A stretch of DNA of 64,000 bases, taken from positions 248,001 through 312,000 of the forward strand of contig JAVHNS010000005.1 of NCBI GenBank assembly GCA_036872755.1, read 5' to 3'. Under the pieces are notes generated by a model. It made no database searches and had not been told where the DNA came from. It worked only from the letters and a program-made list of their open reading frames with translations. Positions 36,301-47,002 of the stretch are shown piece after piece (the first letter of the stretch is position 1; each line of letters begins with the position of its first letter). Origin of the DNA: Orbilia blumenaviensis (Eukaryota > Ascomycota > Orbiliomycetes > Orbiliales > Orbiliaceae). The translations under genes and the position numbers were made by a program.

Positions 36301-37361
36301 CCATCCGAGGAAATCCGGCGCGCCTTCACCATCCCCTCTGCCATGCTGGAAGCCGAAGTCTCATTAGAGGTCATCTCCCTTTACGTCCTAACATCCGATC
36401 CAGAAACACAGATCTCAAAAACGGTCAAATTACCACCGTTCCACGTCCGACGACCCTTTAGAACAAAATTCGACTTCTCACCCAGTGTGCATCTCAAGAA
36501 ATGGCCAAACATGTTCAGACTATCAGCTGAAGAAGCTGATCATGAATCCCAGGAAGATGTATCGAAGGGCTTAACGCAGAGATGGGTGTTTAAATGCCAG
36601 ATGTCTCTGATGGAGGCACGGACTCTGATTCTTGATGCATTTACGTGTAACGTTTCAAATGTTCAAGGCGGTATCGCATGTCAGATCTCAAGAGCAGATG
36701 AGGAAAATGAACAGGGCTATGGTAGGTCTCTCCATTCTAACTTTATTGTTACAGAAAATCAGGTGCTAACGAGCTATACAGAACTAAAACCAGATGCAAT
36801 AATTGAAATCATCTACATACTAGAAGTCACAAAGCACGCTCTAGAAGATAGAAGATCATCAGATATAGATCTAGACTTAAAGGTTAAATGGCAACGACGG
36901 GGCGGTGAGATAGTGGTAACACCCCTAGCAGTTCCAAGGCTCCTCATTCCAGGTAGCGAACCAAGAGTATTAGCTGGTAAGTCCCACTTTTTCTATAAAC
37001 ATAATTCTTCAAACCAATTATACTTACAACCAACGCAGAGGCCTCACCGTATATGCCGGACACAAACACAATAACACTAACCTACACCCTCGAAAACCCC
37101 ACCATGCACGTTCTAACCTTCAACGTGGCGATGGAGCCAAGCGATACCTTCCATTTTGAAGGTCCAAAACAGCCGGGCGTGCAGCTTATGCCGTTGACTA
37201 GGCTTGTGATGGAATATAGAGTCTATCCTAGGATAAAACATGATTGGATTAGGGCTACATTGAGGGTGGTAGATAAATATTACAACAAAAACTTGAGGAT
37301 TGCGGCAACTGATGGTGTAAAAGCGGCTGATAAGGGTGGGTTGTTGGTTTGGGTTCCCTAG
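33336..37361 (+). CDS. TRAPPC11: TRAPP complex subunit 11 (foie gras/gryzun)
   Basis: Five exons, 33336-33614, 33825-36147, 36215-36721, 36782-36976 and 37039-37361, give 1208 residues, typical of fungal TRAPPC11. The start MEAYPPEYFTTPLPLLVVAGLG is family-like. The foie gras domain (about residues 260-480) shows YEMKLALFAEFRAEVDAAVRHYE, DIRLLADVIAARTIRCHIYF and GTSTYGWAAWEARWAVI. The C-terminal gryzun domain ends ATLRVVDKYYNKNLRIAATD and GGLLVWVP. It should act in ER-to-Golgi and intra-Golgi vesicle tethering as part of a TRAPP complex. The third intron (36722-36781) is 60 nt, divisible by three and free of stop codons, so retention would insert 20 residues. The first intron is 210 nt with a weak GTAGTC donor. 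Confidence 0.92.
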
Positions 37362-37801
37362 GCCGAGAATCTACTTTGTCGGCCGTAGGAGCGGGATATA
37401 ATATTTGGGGCGGTTGGGGAATGCATTGGAGCGGCAAAAAATCATTTGGAGTCCGCATTTCATAGTTCATTATATCCACATTACTTTAATATTTTATGCC
37501 ATCATATGCGCGCGTGTAGACAGGGGTGAAGGGAGAGGTATTGAATAATTAATGGTCATAGTATCTACCTATTGAATGATTGACTGTTGAGCAGAAGATA
37601 TATTACTTAACTACGGCCCCAGCAAACCTTGTAGCCCTTTTCGAACAAATTACCAATTGTAGAGCATCGGCGAATATAGGTTGTTCAGAGTAGTATTCTT
37701 GTAAAAGACCTTCAAGGAAAAAAAGAAAGGCGTTGGCAGACACGGCATCGAGAATAGATCCACTCTCCAAACCTTCGATAGCAGGGTGTTAAGGCCCTCC
37801 A
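37362..37801. other. Convergent 3' intergenic region
   Basis: About 440 bases between TRAPPC11 (plus) and the next gene (minus). AT-rich with AATAATTAATGG-type stretches near 37545. Nothing else seen. Confidence 0.45.
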
Positions 37802-38641
37802 TCAAGTAGCATAGGGGCCATACATTCCAGATATCCCCTCGCCGTCCTCACTGACAGGTATCCCCTTAACGAAACAGGCCGCTTCATCCCCATCCTCACG
37901 TTTTATTCTTGGTTGAACAAACTTCCCATCTGTGCGGGAGTTCTTCTTTGGGTGAGCTGCAGAGGAAGATGAACCACCACTACCACCATACCCATTGTCA
38001 ACTCCCTGCTTAACCCTAATTACTTGCGCAGGCACAGCTGACCCATTATGTCCCGAGACATCTTGCTCCTGAGCATCAGCAAAGGTTGAAGATGCTTGGT
38101 GATGTTGATGATGACGACGATGCTTCAGAGACGACACACTAGCAGCCTCAGGCTCGATAAACCCCATTTCTATATCTCCATCGCTCGCACTTGGTCCGAT
38201 ATAACCCGACCCAAGAATCTGAGGATCATAGAACCCCTGCTGCCCACACGCACCAGTATTAACCAGTCCAGAATGTGACGACTGTATCGGCAACGACCCC
38301 AATATAGAAATATCAGGATCAACAACCCTAACCATCCCGAATGTAAACATCGGGTCTTTGAAATAAACACGATCATCCGCAAACCATTTCACTCGTATAT
38401 CATGCTCAGATTGTCGTATTAGCTTCTCCTGATTGGATGCTACCGCCCTGATCTGGGGTGGTATATCTTTGATATTGTAGTTTCGTCCTTCGGTGTTAGG
38501 ACGGTCTGCTAGTGGGTCGGCTATGTGGAGTGAGTCGCCACAGATCACGGGGTGGCCGGATGCAACTGAAGCTTGGGAGTTGATTGTGAAGGTTCTATAT
38601 GCGAGGATTTGGATTGTGGGAGGGAGGAAGATTTGGGACAT
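37802..38641 (-). CDS. Protein of unknown function, 279 residues
   Basis: Single-exon ORF starting MSQIFLPPTIQILAYRTF. I do not recognise it. The first 115 residues look folded, with alternating hydrophobic and charged residues: HIADPLADRPNTEGRNYNIK, then IRAVASNQEKLIRQSEHDIRVKWFADDRVYFKD. The middle carries a His cluster (HRRHHQHHQ). The C-terminal third is Gly/Ser-rich and ends with lysine-containing stretches (VQPRIKREDGDEAACFVKG). VQPRIKRED resembles a sumoylation-type consensus, which is only suggestive. There is no signal peptide or membrane helix. It could be a fungal-specific nuclear protein; that is inference from composition only. Confidence 0.65.
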   Translation of the reverse strand: MSQIFLPPTIQILAYRTFTINSQASVASGHPVICGDSLHIADPLADRPNTEGRNYNIKDIPPQIRAVASNQEKLIRQSEHDIRVKWFADDRVYFKDPMFTFGMVRVVDPDISILGSLPIQSSHSGLVNTGACGQQGFYDPQILGSGYIGPSASDGDIEMGFIEPEAASVSSLKHRRHHQHHQASSTFADAQEQDVSGHNGSAVPAQVIRVKQGVDNGYGGSGGSSSSAAHPKKNSRTDGKFVQPRIKREDGDEAACFVKGIPVSEDGEGISGMYGPYAT

Positions 38642-38983
38642 TATCGTTGAATGTTATAGAGGGGAGGCCTTTAATGGGTATTGTAAATTCTTTAGAAAAA
38701 ATGTATGGATGTGGATATGATCACACAGTAGCTTGAGCCTTAAGCTACTGTTGAAGGGGGTCCGGATAAAGAGGGACAAGGAATGAGATGACCCACTTAG
38801 GATGATAAAGTAATTGAGAGATGATATATTGGATCTTGACTAAGGTGTAGCCGTGGTAGCTTTAAAGTGAATGCTAAGGCGACATGCCAATGAGTAGGAT
38901 CGAAATGACGGAAGATGCTGGGGTAGCAGAAGCAGAAGAACTGTGTAGAATTTCTTCTGATGAATGAATCTGGATTGATATAT

Positions 38984-39009
38984 ACCTAGGTACCTAGGTA
39001 CCTAGGTAC
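38984..39009. repeat. ACCTAGGT microsatellite
   Basis: Three and a half perfect, self-complementary copies of the octamer ACCTAGGT, read directly. Related GGTACCTAAGTACTT strings occur elsewhere between genes in this window. Confidence 0.85.
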
Positions 39010-39519
39010 TCAAATACATACCTATATATATATCCGCATATATATTGATGGTGAAGAAGTGGTGTTGAAGACCATGGAAACAGAGCTATTATATACCCAT
39101 AAATATGCAAGTTTGCATACTGTAGACATGCAGGAACAGGTCAATAATATCATACATAGAGAAAAACCGAAATACAAAGCGACATCATCTATTGAGCTGG
39201 CCCAAAAAAGGATGGGATACGATGACAAGCTGTTTAAGAAACCCAAAAAGATCAGTTTTTTGACGAGGAAAGAGGGGTTGACGACAAAACCAGGCTGCAA
39301 AGGAAACCTAAATCATAGCAAAATTGACCGAAAAAATGGAATTTAACTGAAATTTTTGCAAAATGAATGAGGTAGCGGCAAGAAGTATCGCAAAAGGTAA
39401 CTATAGGAAGCTCGTACAGAAAAGCACTATAGAGACCATACGGAAACCTGGCTGCGGAACTGGGAGTTTCGTTGACAATCTAACATCAACTACCAATTTG
39501 ATAGGTCATGGGGATATAT

Positions 39520-39660
39520 TTCTGTCAGATTTCGCAGGTTTCTGACAAGTTTAGTGGGTTTTTAACAGGTTTCCAACAGATTTCTGACAGGTTTGTGATT
39601 TAGCAGGAATTTAGCAGGTTTAGTAAGCTTAGTAGAGCTCTGACAGGCCTCACACGTTCC
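39520..39660. repeat. Degenerate tandem repeat, unit near TGACAGGTTT
   Basis: About ten imperfect copies of a 10-15 base unit: variants include TTCTGTCAGATTTC, GCAGGTTTCTGACAAGTTTAG, TAACAGGTTTCC, CAACAGATTTCTGACAGGTTTG, TTAGCAGGAATTTAGCAGGTTTAG and CTCTGACAGG. The copies have drifted in both length and sequence. It is not a CRISPR array, since there are no unique spacers. Confidence 0.65.
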
Positions 39661-40273
39661 CGATAGATTTAACAATTCTCTGTCAGCATTTCGGTGCCTA
39701 TAGTTATGTATATGGTCGTTTTTATTGATATTAGTGACATTCCTATTCTCGAATCCCACAACCACCAATTTCGTCCGTGTGTTAACATCTGGTCCCGTTG
39801 TGTCCAAGGACTGATGCAGATTGGGGAATACCTCATGTTTTATGCAAGACTATTAGAGTCTGATTGGTTTCCTCAGGATGGCTTGAGAAATGACGAATTT
39901 TGATTGACCAATGGGCATACCTGTGGGCTACACGGTTATAACTTTATGCCCACCAAGGACATTGAGTACGTTTGCTTGTGAACAAAGCTAATTTCACAGG
40001 AGATTTCTGCAGACCGAAATAAATAACCTACAGTATAATATGTATATCATGATAACCATTTTTGATGGAATCTATTAGCGTTAACGCTAGGAAAGTAGTC
40101 ATATTAGGGGACCCTGAGAAACGTGTATATGTTACGCGATTGGTGGTTTTGCGTTGAGTTGTTGCATTCCGCACACTCACAAATTGGGAAACTTCGCGGA
40201 ACAACAGCTTCCAGCTCTCATGAGCTCACATTGCCACTCAATTGCTCTATAGCTCTAAGAACAACCATCCGAC

Positions 40274-40758
40274 ATGTCGATACCAAATGAGGCCCTGCAG
40301 AAGGCAGGTACTTCCTAGTGAATAGCAAAATCATAGCCGATATACTAATAAAAGAGCCTACAGGTTCTGCAAGAGATCGAGACTCAGGCGATCCTGTCCC
40401 AGCAGCAGCTGGCAGTGGTCAAGTCCCAGATCACATCAAAGCAGAGAGACACTCGTCTGATACAGCTTACAGAGTCAGAACTGAGCTCACTGCCGTCTTC
40501 CACCAAAGTTTACGAAGGCGTTGGGAAAATGTCAGTCATCAGCTTGGAAGGTATCACCTGATATAGATCACAAGGCTGACAAAAATTGTCCGCAGGTTCA
40601 TTCAAGAGGATACTTCCAAGGTCAAGAAGCGTCTAGAGTCGGAAAGGAACACTCTGGAAGAGGATATCAAAGGCCTGAAGAAGAGGCAAACCTATCTGGA
40701 GACAACTTTCTCCAATGCATCGGACCATATGAACAAGATCTTGAACAGAAGTGGTTAG
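40274..40758 (+). CDS. PFD1: Prefoldin subunit 1
   Basis: Three exons, 40274-40303, 40364-40530 and 40596-40758, give 119 residues, the usual length. The protein is the beta-type prefoldin fold: an N-terminal coiled coil (NEALQKVLQEIETQAILSQQ, then LAVVKSQITSKQRDTRLIQL), the beta-hairpin part (LPSSTKVYEGVGKMFIQEDT) and a C-terminal coiled coil (VKKRLESERNTLEEDIKGLK). Prefoldin delivers unfolded actin and tubulin to the CCT chaperonin. The first intron must begin with GC (donor GCAGGT) to keep this reading frame; the nearby GT would shift it. It is 60 nt with a TACTAAT branch point and a CAG acceptor. Confidence 0.93.
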
Positions 40759-41083
40759 AAATATCTCGAAGGCTCTGTTTTCGGATCTGAAATCACGAGA
40801 TATCCGGATCCTGATATCGCGCGAATGTCATCTACTTTTCCCTTTGATACCCGAGCTCGAGCATTACTACCGGTGTAGACATTGTTATAATCAACTACCT
40901 TTTTCTATTTTTTTTATTTCCAATTGTTATTGCATATATCATTCATTCAAGCTGTTAAAACTTCATACATTTTTTATCCCCGAAAAAAAGACCCACCTTA
41001 TAGCTAAGCTCTAACGATTCACGTTTCGCTTTGCCGCGTCTACCCAACCTTCTTCCGACGACAACTCAACCCCACAAATCAAC
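40759..41083. other. Short intergenic region
   Basis: About 325 bases between two plus-strand genes. It carries T-rich sequence near 40900-40925 and a pyrimidine-rich leader before the NAS6 start. Nothing else seen. Confidence 0.4.
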
Positions 41084-41987
41084 ATGTCCGCAACATCAGC
41101 AGCAATAGCGATAGGTGACGAGAGGGCAAAATTTCCTCTGCATGATGCCGCCAGGGAAGGCAAAAGTAAGTTATCTCCGAGCCGGTTCCCCGCAAAGTAG
41201 ACCTGTTACTAAGTTCCGGCCCTTTTAGCTCAACTTGTCGAATCCCTGCTCGCATCACATCCCAAGGATGCGCTAAAGAAAGACGACGACGAGCGTTTGC
41301 CGATACATTGGGCGGTCTCGAACTCTCATGATGAGATAGTAGACCAGCTACTACTCGTGAAGGGCTTGGATATTGATGAAGCGGATTCATCGGGCTGGAC
41401 CGTCCTCCATATTGCTGCTAGCACTGGAAACGATACTCTTGTCGGCAAGCTCATTAAAAGGGATGCCGACGTGAACCAGAAAAGTAACTTCATCACGTCT
41501 ACCGAGGGAGCTCTGACTACTATTCTGTACTAACATAATTTTTTTTACTGTAGCAAATACCGGTCAGGTTAGCTTCGACACTTAGTTCATCGACTTGTTC
41601 ATGCGAGAAAAACAAAATATCTAACTTTGAAGCTCCCAGACGGCGCTCCACTTCGCCGCGTCCAAGAATCACCTGGAAACGGTGAAGCTCCTTCTTGCAA
41701 ATGGAGCGTCAGCCCGCATCCGCGACGGTCGTTCCCAGCTACCCCTCCACCGGGCCGCAGCTATTGGTTCGGTGCCCATCGCGAAACTCCTAATCCAGCA
41801 TGGTTCCCCCTTAAATACATCGGACGTATCGAACCAAACGCCACTCCACCACGCCATGGCTGAAGGCCATGGAGACGTTGTGGTGGAACTGCTGAGAGCT
41901 GGTGCCGACCAGGACAGGAAAGACGATGATGGCAAGCTCTGGTACGAAGTCCTTGGAACGTCGGAGCGTGATAAGCAGGTCAGTATC

Positions 41988-42018
<31 letters not shown>

Positions 42019-42634
42019 GTTTCTTCATCCAATTCCCTCCCTCGGTATTCGTTTCGGATGTCCCGGCGACAAGTTTTTCCTCCAAGCCACTTTCCGAAGG
42101 CCGACACCACCCCCCCATCCCCCTCGATGGTAAATCCCGTTTTATCCCGTGACATCGGAAGAATGGGAGCCTTGTCCCCCGGGATTCCCATTCCTGTCAA
42201 ATTTCCACATTTTTATGCTCAATAGCACTGCGGCAATATCCTGGGCGCTGGGCATTATGAGGCGTGTTTTAATACTCCGTAACCTCATCTTTGATGGGAA
42301 CCGATCGTCAAGAAATTACAACGAGCAAGGGGTCAACAATCGAAGACACGAAAAGCCAAAAGGACAAGGGAAATCGCAATTTAGACCGAGGCATAATAAT
42401 AATAATACTGTTCGCCATAACTCTTTAGGGGGTTGGAAGCGGCGAGACCGTTGAAGTTGAATCGGGCAAAAATATTTTCCTTACTTGCATTCCACGATGT
42501 ATCGATTACACAATTCTTGAGCAATCTGAAGCTAACGGGGAATGTCGCGTGGGTTTTAGGTTGTACAATATGTTAAGACCGCCTGCGAAACAGAAGGAAT
42601 CGAACTAAAGATTGAAGGCGAGGGGCAAAATTAG
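41084..42634 (+). CDS. NAS6: 26S proteasome assembly chaperone NAS6 (gankyrin/PSMD10)
   Basis: Five exons, 41084-41165, 41229-41483, 41554-41567, 41640-41978 and 42560-42634, give 254 residues. The protein is an ankyrin-repeat solenoid: FPLHDAAREGKTQLVESLL, LPIHWAVSNSHDEIVDQLLL, SGWTVLHIAASTGNDTLVGK, NTGQTALHFAASKNHLETVK, SQLPLHRAAAIGSVPIAKLL and QTPLHHAMAEGHGDVVVELL. The length and repeat series fit NAS6, which binds the Rpt3 ATPase and guides assembly of the proteasome regulatory particle. Exon 3 is only 14 nt. The last intron is 581 nt, far longer than the others, and starts 11 bases before a run of 29 T; a run of 27 A follows the stop codon. The last exon adds VVQYVKTACETEGIELKIEG, a helical C-terminal cap. 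Confidence 0.9.
41990..42018. repeat. Poly(T) tract, 29 bases, in NAS6 intron 4
   Basis: An uninterrupted run of T beginning 11 bases after the splice donor. Confidence 0.9.
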
Positions 42635-45052
42635 CTGTCCAACCCCCCAAAGAAATGACGTCGATTACATCAGCCAAATGAAAAAAAAAAAAAAAAAAAA
42701 AAAAAAAGATTGGATCAAAAACCCACCAAAAAAAGACAGAGCTAAAGATGTATCTATTCCCTTACATTACCGTTTCGGAATTCCTTTTCCGTTCTAACGG
42801 GCCTGCCATTTTCATCTCATAAATTACCGTTTTCCGAATAGCGGGTTTGCTCGGGTTATGCAGGGACGGTTAGTGCGCCAGGCCGGTCCGGAGTCTCGAC
42901 CGCCAGGAAACAACTCGACTTGTTTCGGAGTCGATGTCGTCGACCATTCCTTTTAGATATCAATATAGTCCTGATTGGAAGTGCAACGCTCACACACACA
43001 AAACACGCAGACACGGGACCGGATAGACTATAAGCAAAAAAAGTGATAGGACCCAAGTGTGCTCGGGCCCCCCGTTTTTTTTATTTTTTATTTTTTCGAA
43101 AGGATGCCTTATGCATCACGCATCAGTGCTACTGCAGGAAGCCCAACCGCGAAGGACGGAATCTAGCATAAGCGCCCGTCCGAGTTTCCCGAAGATAAGA
43201 TTGAAGCAGGCGAGAAACAGACAGATACAAAAGTAGCCATACTAATTATGATACGATCCTACCGAAAATCCGAAAACCCACCCAAAACACGGGATAGCGA
43301 TGCGAGCTCCATTCAATTAAGTCGTGTAGGGTTTAGTCAGAGATTTGCAAAGAAAAAAAAAAAAACGTTCTTTTTTTTGTTGTTTCCCCAGGCGAATTAT
43401 GTATCTTGCTTTTCTATTTGGGATCTCCGCTTCCTTCTATGAAATCTCATTAGTCCCGGGGGCACGGTTGGGGATCCGGCAAGAAGTCCTATGTACTCTC
43501 GCACGGATGTCCACTGCGGCAAGTCACGAAATGAAATCCAACATTGAATTTTAATTGGAGACATTTGTTTATTTCCCTGATGTTTCCTTCTGATGAATTG
43601 TAGTAATCCAAGTAATTCCCCCACCACAAATCAAGGAAATAAAGAAAGAAAAAAAGAGACATCATCTATCTATAGCTTCATATTCTTTCTCATACGTGCT
43701 AGACTAGTGGCAAAGGGGGATCTAGCTTTTTTAAGGTGGATTTGCCATGGGGCCTACTTGGGGGGGTTGTAGACGGTAAAATTGTAATGTGATAGTGATA
43801 CGAACCCACGGCGGTGGTGATCCATCCCCGTGTCGAGGAGAATCACCCATTGGAGGATGTGATGGTGTACTAGTCTAGACACGGCAATCCGAAATAATAG
43901 GGGGTCACGAGATTATCCCCTCGGCCATGGGCGAAAAAAAACCTCGAGGGAAGGACCATCATCGACCCACATTACGTGGGAAGGGGAGGGGGGGGAAAGA
44001 AGGACATTTCTGATGAAATATCCCCCAAAACGAGGGGCTTCGAGGGGGGTCCTGATCCATTGGACGAGGGGCATAGAATAGAAATAAAGAAAATATCCCA
44101 GGGCTTCGTATACCGTAATTAACGGTTTGACTGATATTGGACCTGAGGACCTGGTACGACAAGGGCTAGAAGGGGGCGAAGCTGCCTGTCCATGGTCCTG
44201 GGAGGACTGAGAGGTTCCAGCAGGAAGAATAAGCTCATCTCACGATCGAGGTTGGCGATTGGGTAAGGTGGAACGAGCTGGTGTGACTTATCACCACGTT
44301 GTTATAGCTATAAGGCTTCCTCACAATATGACTCGTTAAAAACAAGTTGTGAAAAGACGCTATTTTACATGTGATCTATAATACTATATTCAAACGGTAA
44401 TATATTTCCTCTTTGATGTGAAGAAACCGAGCTGAAGTCAATCATCCGGCTATACGCTGGTGACATCTCGACTATGATACGCTGACACACGATAGTTCCG
44501 AGCCTGCAAGGTGGTTTCCCAAGATAAAACAGGGTTTATTCTATTTTTTTACTATATCCACAGTAATTATAGTACTAAGCAGTAGATACTTTTTTTTGAA
44601 GAGAGGATTAAAATCGGATGTGCAGGGAGACTCCAAGGTCTATACAAGAGATCGGTATATTCACCGTCTCAGCAACTTCCGGATAAAAGAGAAAACGAAT
44701 AAGGAAAAACTACAAAAAGCATTTTATGTAATCAAAAGCAAAAGCAGAAAAACGGGTGACAGTTGCCTGTCGAATGCAAAAGCTGTGGAAACGAAAGAGA
44801 GAGAAAACACCAATCACACCCCAAAGCCATTAACAAAAATCAAAATGCAGGAAAAAATAAGGAAAAGAAAGAGCGAAGGGAGAAAAAACCACGACCATAT
44901 TGTACGCCAGTTATCACTTGTATATAAAACCAAATAACAAAGGAAATAGCGAAAGTTGGTAATTTTTTGAAACTCAAAGCGAAATGGAACGCTAAAAATG
45001 CTCGATGAGAAATGAGAAACAAAATAAAGGAGTGATGTAAGATGCTGAGAGT
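42635..45052. other. 2.4 kb convergent intergenic region
   Basis: It lies between NAS6 (plus) and the homeobox gene (minus). It contains the poly(A) tract, a T-rich block at 43073-43096, further A and T runs at 43350-43385, and only short frames. The Lys-rich frame at 44596-44937 (plus) reflects A-rich DNA that is probably the homeobox 3' untranslated region on the other strand. Confidence 0.4.
42681..42707. repeat. Poly(A) tract, 27 bases, after NAS6
   Basis: An uninterrupted run of A starting 47 bases downstream of the NAS6 stop codon. Confidence 0.9.
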
Positions 45053-47002
45053 CTAGTGATGTCGGCCGTCATGCATCCCATATGCCAGCTGGGATTGCTG
45101 GGAAATGTCGTAGTTGACGTGATGCTGGTCGGGCTGGCCGTGAGGGGCCCAATAAGGTTGCGGATGGCCATTGATCCAATGTTCAACGTTTGGTTGGAAG
45201 TTGGGGTGGCCATCAAAAGCGGCGGTTGGAACTATAGGAGAGCTTTGCTCGAGCATCTTTGTGAAGTTAGTGTATTGTTGATCTGAGGTATCCTCTTTGA
45301 AAGATCCATTAACTGCTGCCAATCCAGCAGTCTCAGGGGTAGGTGGCGGCGATGCAAGGTTTTTCATGGGCACATCCTCATTGGTAAAGCCGCCATCACT
45401 TTCAAGGTCTGGAACATCAGGGGAGTGTTCTTTGGAGAGGTCCGAGGGCTTCCTCCTAAGTTTGTGCTGAACAGTAGCATTGCCAAAATCGGCATCCGAG
45501 GGTGGCGTCGGAAGCGGAGTTCCATGTGCAGAATGGGGACCATTGATTTTGCCATGGAAGATGCGCTGGGCCCGAGCGTTCGGTCCAAGGGATGGTGGCA
45601 TAGGTCGAAGACGTCGAAGAGCGATCTCTTGCTGAAGAGATGGTCGATCAGTGTATGACTGAGACCTTTCCATGCCTGCGGCGGCCACTAGCCTGGGACC
45701 ATTCTCAAGGACTGGCGAAGAGGCTTCCGACGATGTGTGCATTGGTCGATGTGACTGCTGCATGGAAATATTCTCAACATTTGAAAGATCTGGGCAGGTC
45801 GCCACCCGAGAAAGACCTGGTCGGTCGGTGTTCTTGAGGACCAATCCGCTGGGAACGGGCCTTGACTTGAGATTCATATTTATAGTCTTGGGCATGGAAT
45901 TCATCTGCACTGCAGCTGCAAAAGCAGAATAGTCATCTTGGAAAACTGGCGGAACACCGGAGAGAGGGGCATTATGGTAAGGAGAATTCAAGGCCGACAT
46001 ATTGTCGAATTCAAAAGGATCTTCCCGTTGTCCAGCTGGGGTTGGTGTATACGCAACAGAAGAGTTGTAGGACGAAGAGCCCCAGTCGGAGAAGGTAGAT
46101 ACTGGATAGAAGTTTGGATCATATGGATCAAGTGAATAGTTTGGCGGGGGACCGTCGTAAGGGGCGGAACTGGGGTGGTGATATGCTTGGGAAACTCCCT
46201 GGGGAACATTTTGAGGGACGCCTTGGGGAGCACCTTCTCCATCGTAGGATGGTGCAAATGCGCGAGCGATAGCAATGGACCTTGCTAGTGAAGCGGCGGC
46301 AGCTTCTTTGGATGATGAGTAGAGTGGGGATGTTCCCGCAGAGTTCGCAGGGTTGAATTCTGTTGTCAGTAATGGAAGAGAAGACTGTCCAGAAGTAACA
46401 GATGTCGGTGTTTCCAAATCAGACATAGAAGATTCTGACAATGCCATTGGAGTACCGAGAGCAATCTTGGCCATACGTTCCCGACCCGCGGTTTCGAGGA
46501 TCTGTGCCATCTTTGCCTCTTGAATCTCCTTATGCTTCTTAGCCCTATGCCTTCGATTTTGGAACCAAATCTAAAAAAAAATGTTGTTAGGGAAATGTAA
46601 TCGAAACATCCAATGCGGTAGAATATTTATACTCACATTGACTCGAGTAGGGGAAAGGTTAATAGCGTGAGCTAGATCCCGTTTAGTAGCTTGGTTTGGC
46701 TTGGGGCACTGTTGGTATAGTCTTTCAAGAGCAAGAGTCTGTTCGCGGCTGCATTTAAAACGACGAGGTTCTTTTACACCCTCCTCATTAGGTCCAGAAA
46801 CTGGAGGTGTGAATCGAGGGATGACTGGGAAATGGTTGCCAATGAATGTCTCGATATGTGGTCCTGGAGTCGAAGCCGGATGCCTCGGAACATTTAAGTG
46901 TTGGGGAGAAGGTCCTTGGTTTACGTGGGCATCGGGTCTGGCGGAAGCATTGGGGTTTTGGGAAGGCATAGAGCCTTTATTATCATAAGGGAGAACCTCC
47001 AT
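45053..47002 (-). CDS. Homeobox transcription factor
   Basis: Two exons, 47002-46637 and 46570-45053, give 627 residues. The homeodomain spans about residues 79-138: PRRFKCSREQTLALERLYQQ, then KPNQATKRDLAHAINLSPTR, then the recognition helix VNIWFQNRRHRAKKHKE. The intron falls exactly before IWFQN, splitting helix 3, with donor GTGAGT and acceptor TAG. The rest is low complexity and Ser/Pro/Asn-rich, with short hydrophobic patches that could activate transcription. Such single-homeodomain regulators control conidiation, fruiting or secondary metabolism in other filamentous fungi, but I cannot assign this one. The gene has an unusually long gene-free upstream region of about 3.3 kb, consistent with a regulated gene or a long leader. 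Confidence 0.9.

Larger units (their letters stand above)
38642..40273. other. 1.6 kb intergenic region with repeats
   Basis: It lies between two divergent genes. It holds an ACCTAGGT microsatellite (38984-39009) and a degenerate CAGGTTT-type repeat tract (39520-39660), both listed separately. Short open frames at 39059-39346 and 39694-39903 show no recognisable domain. Confidence 0.45.

Noticed and set aside
44596..44937. A Lys-rich 113-codon plus-strand frame
   Set aside because: The DNA is A-rich and probably forms the 3' untranslated region of the minus-strand homeobox gene; composition alone explains the frame.
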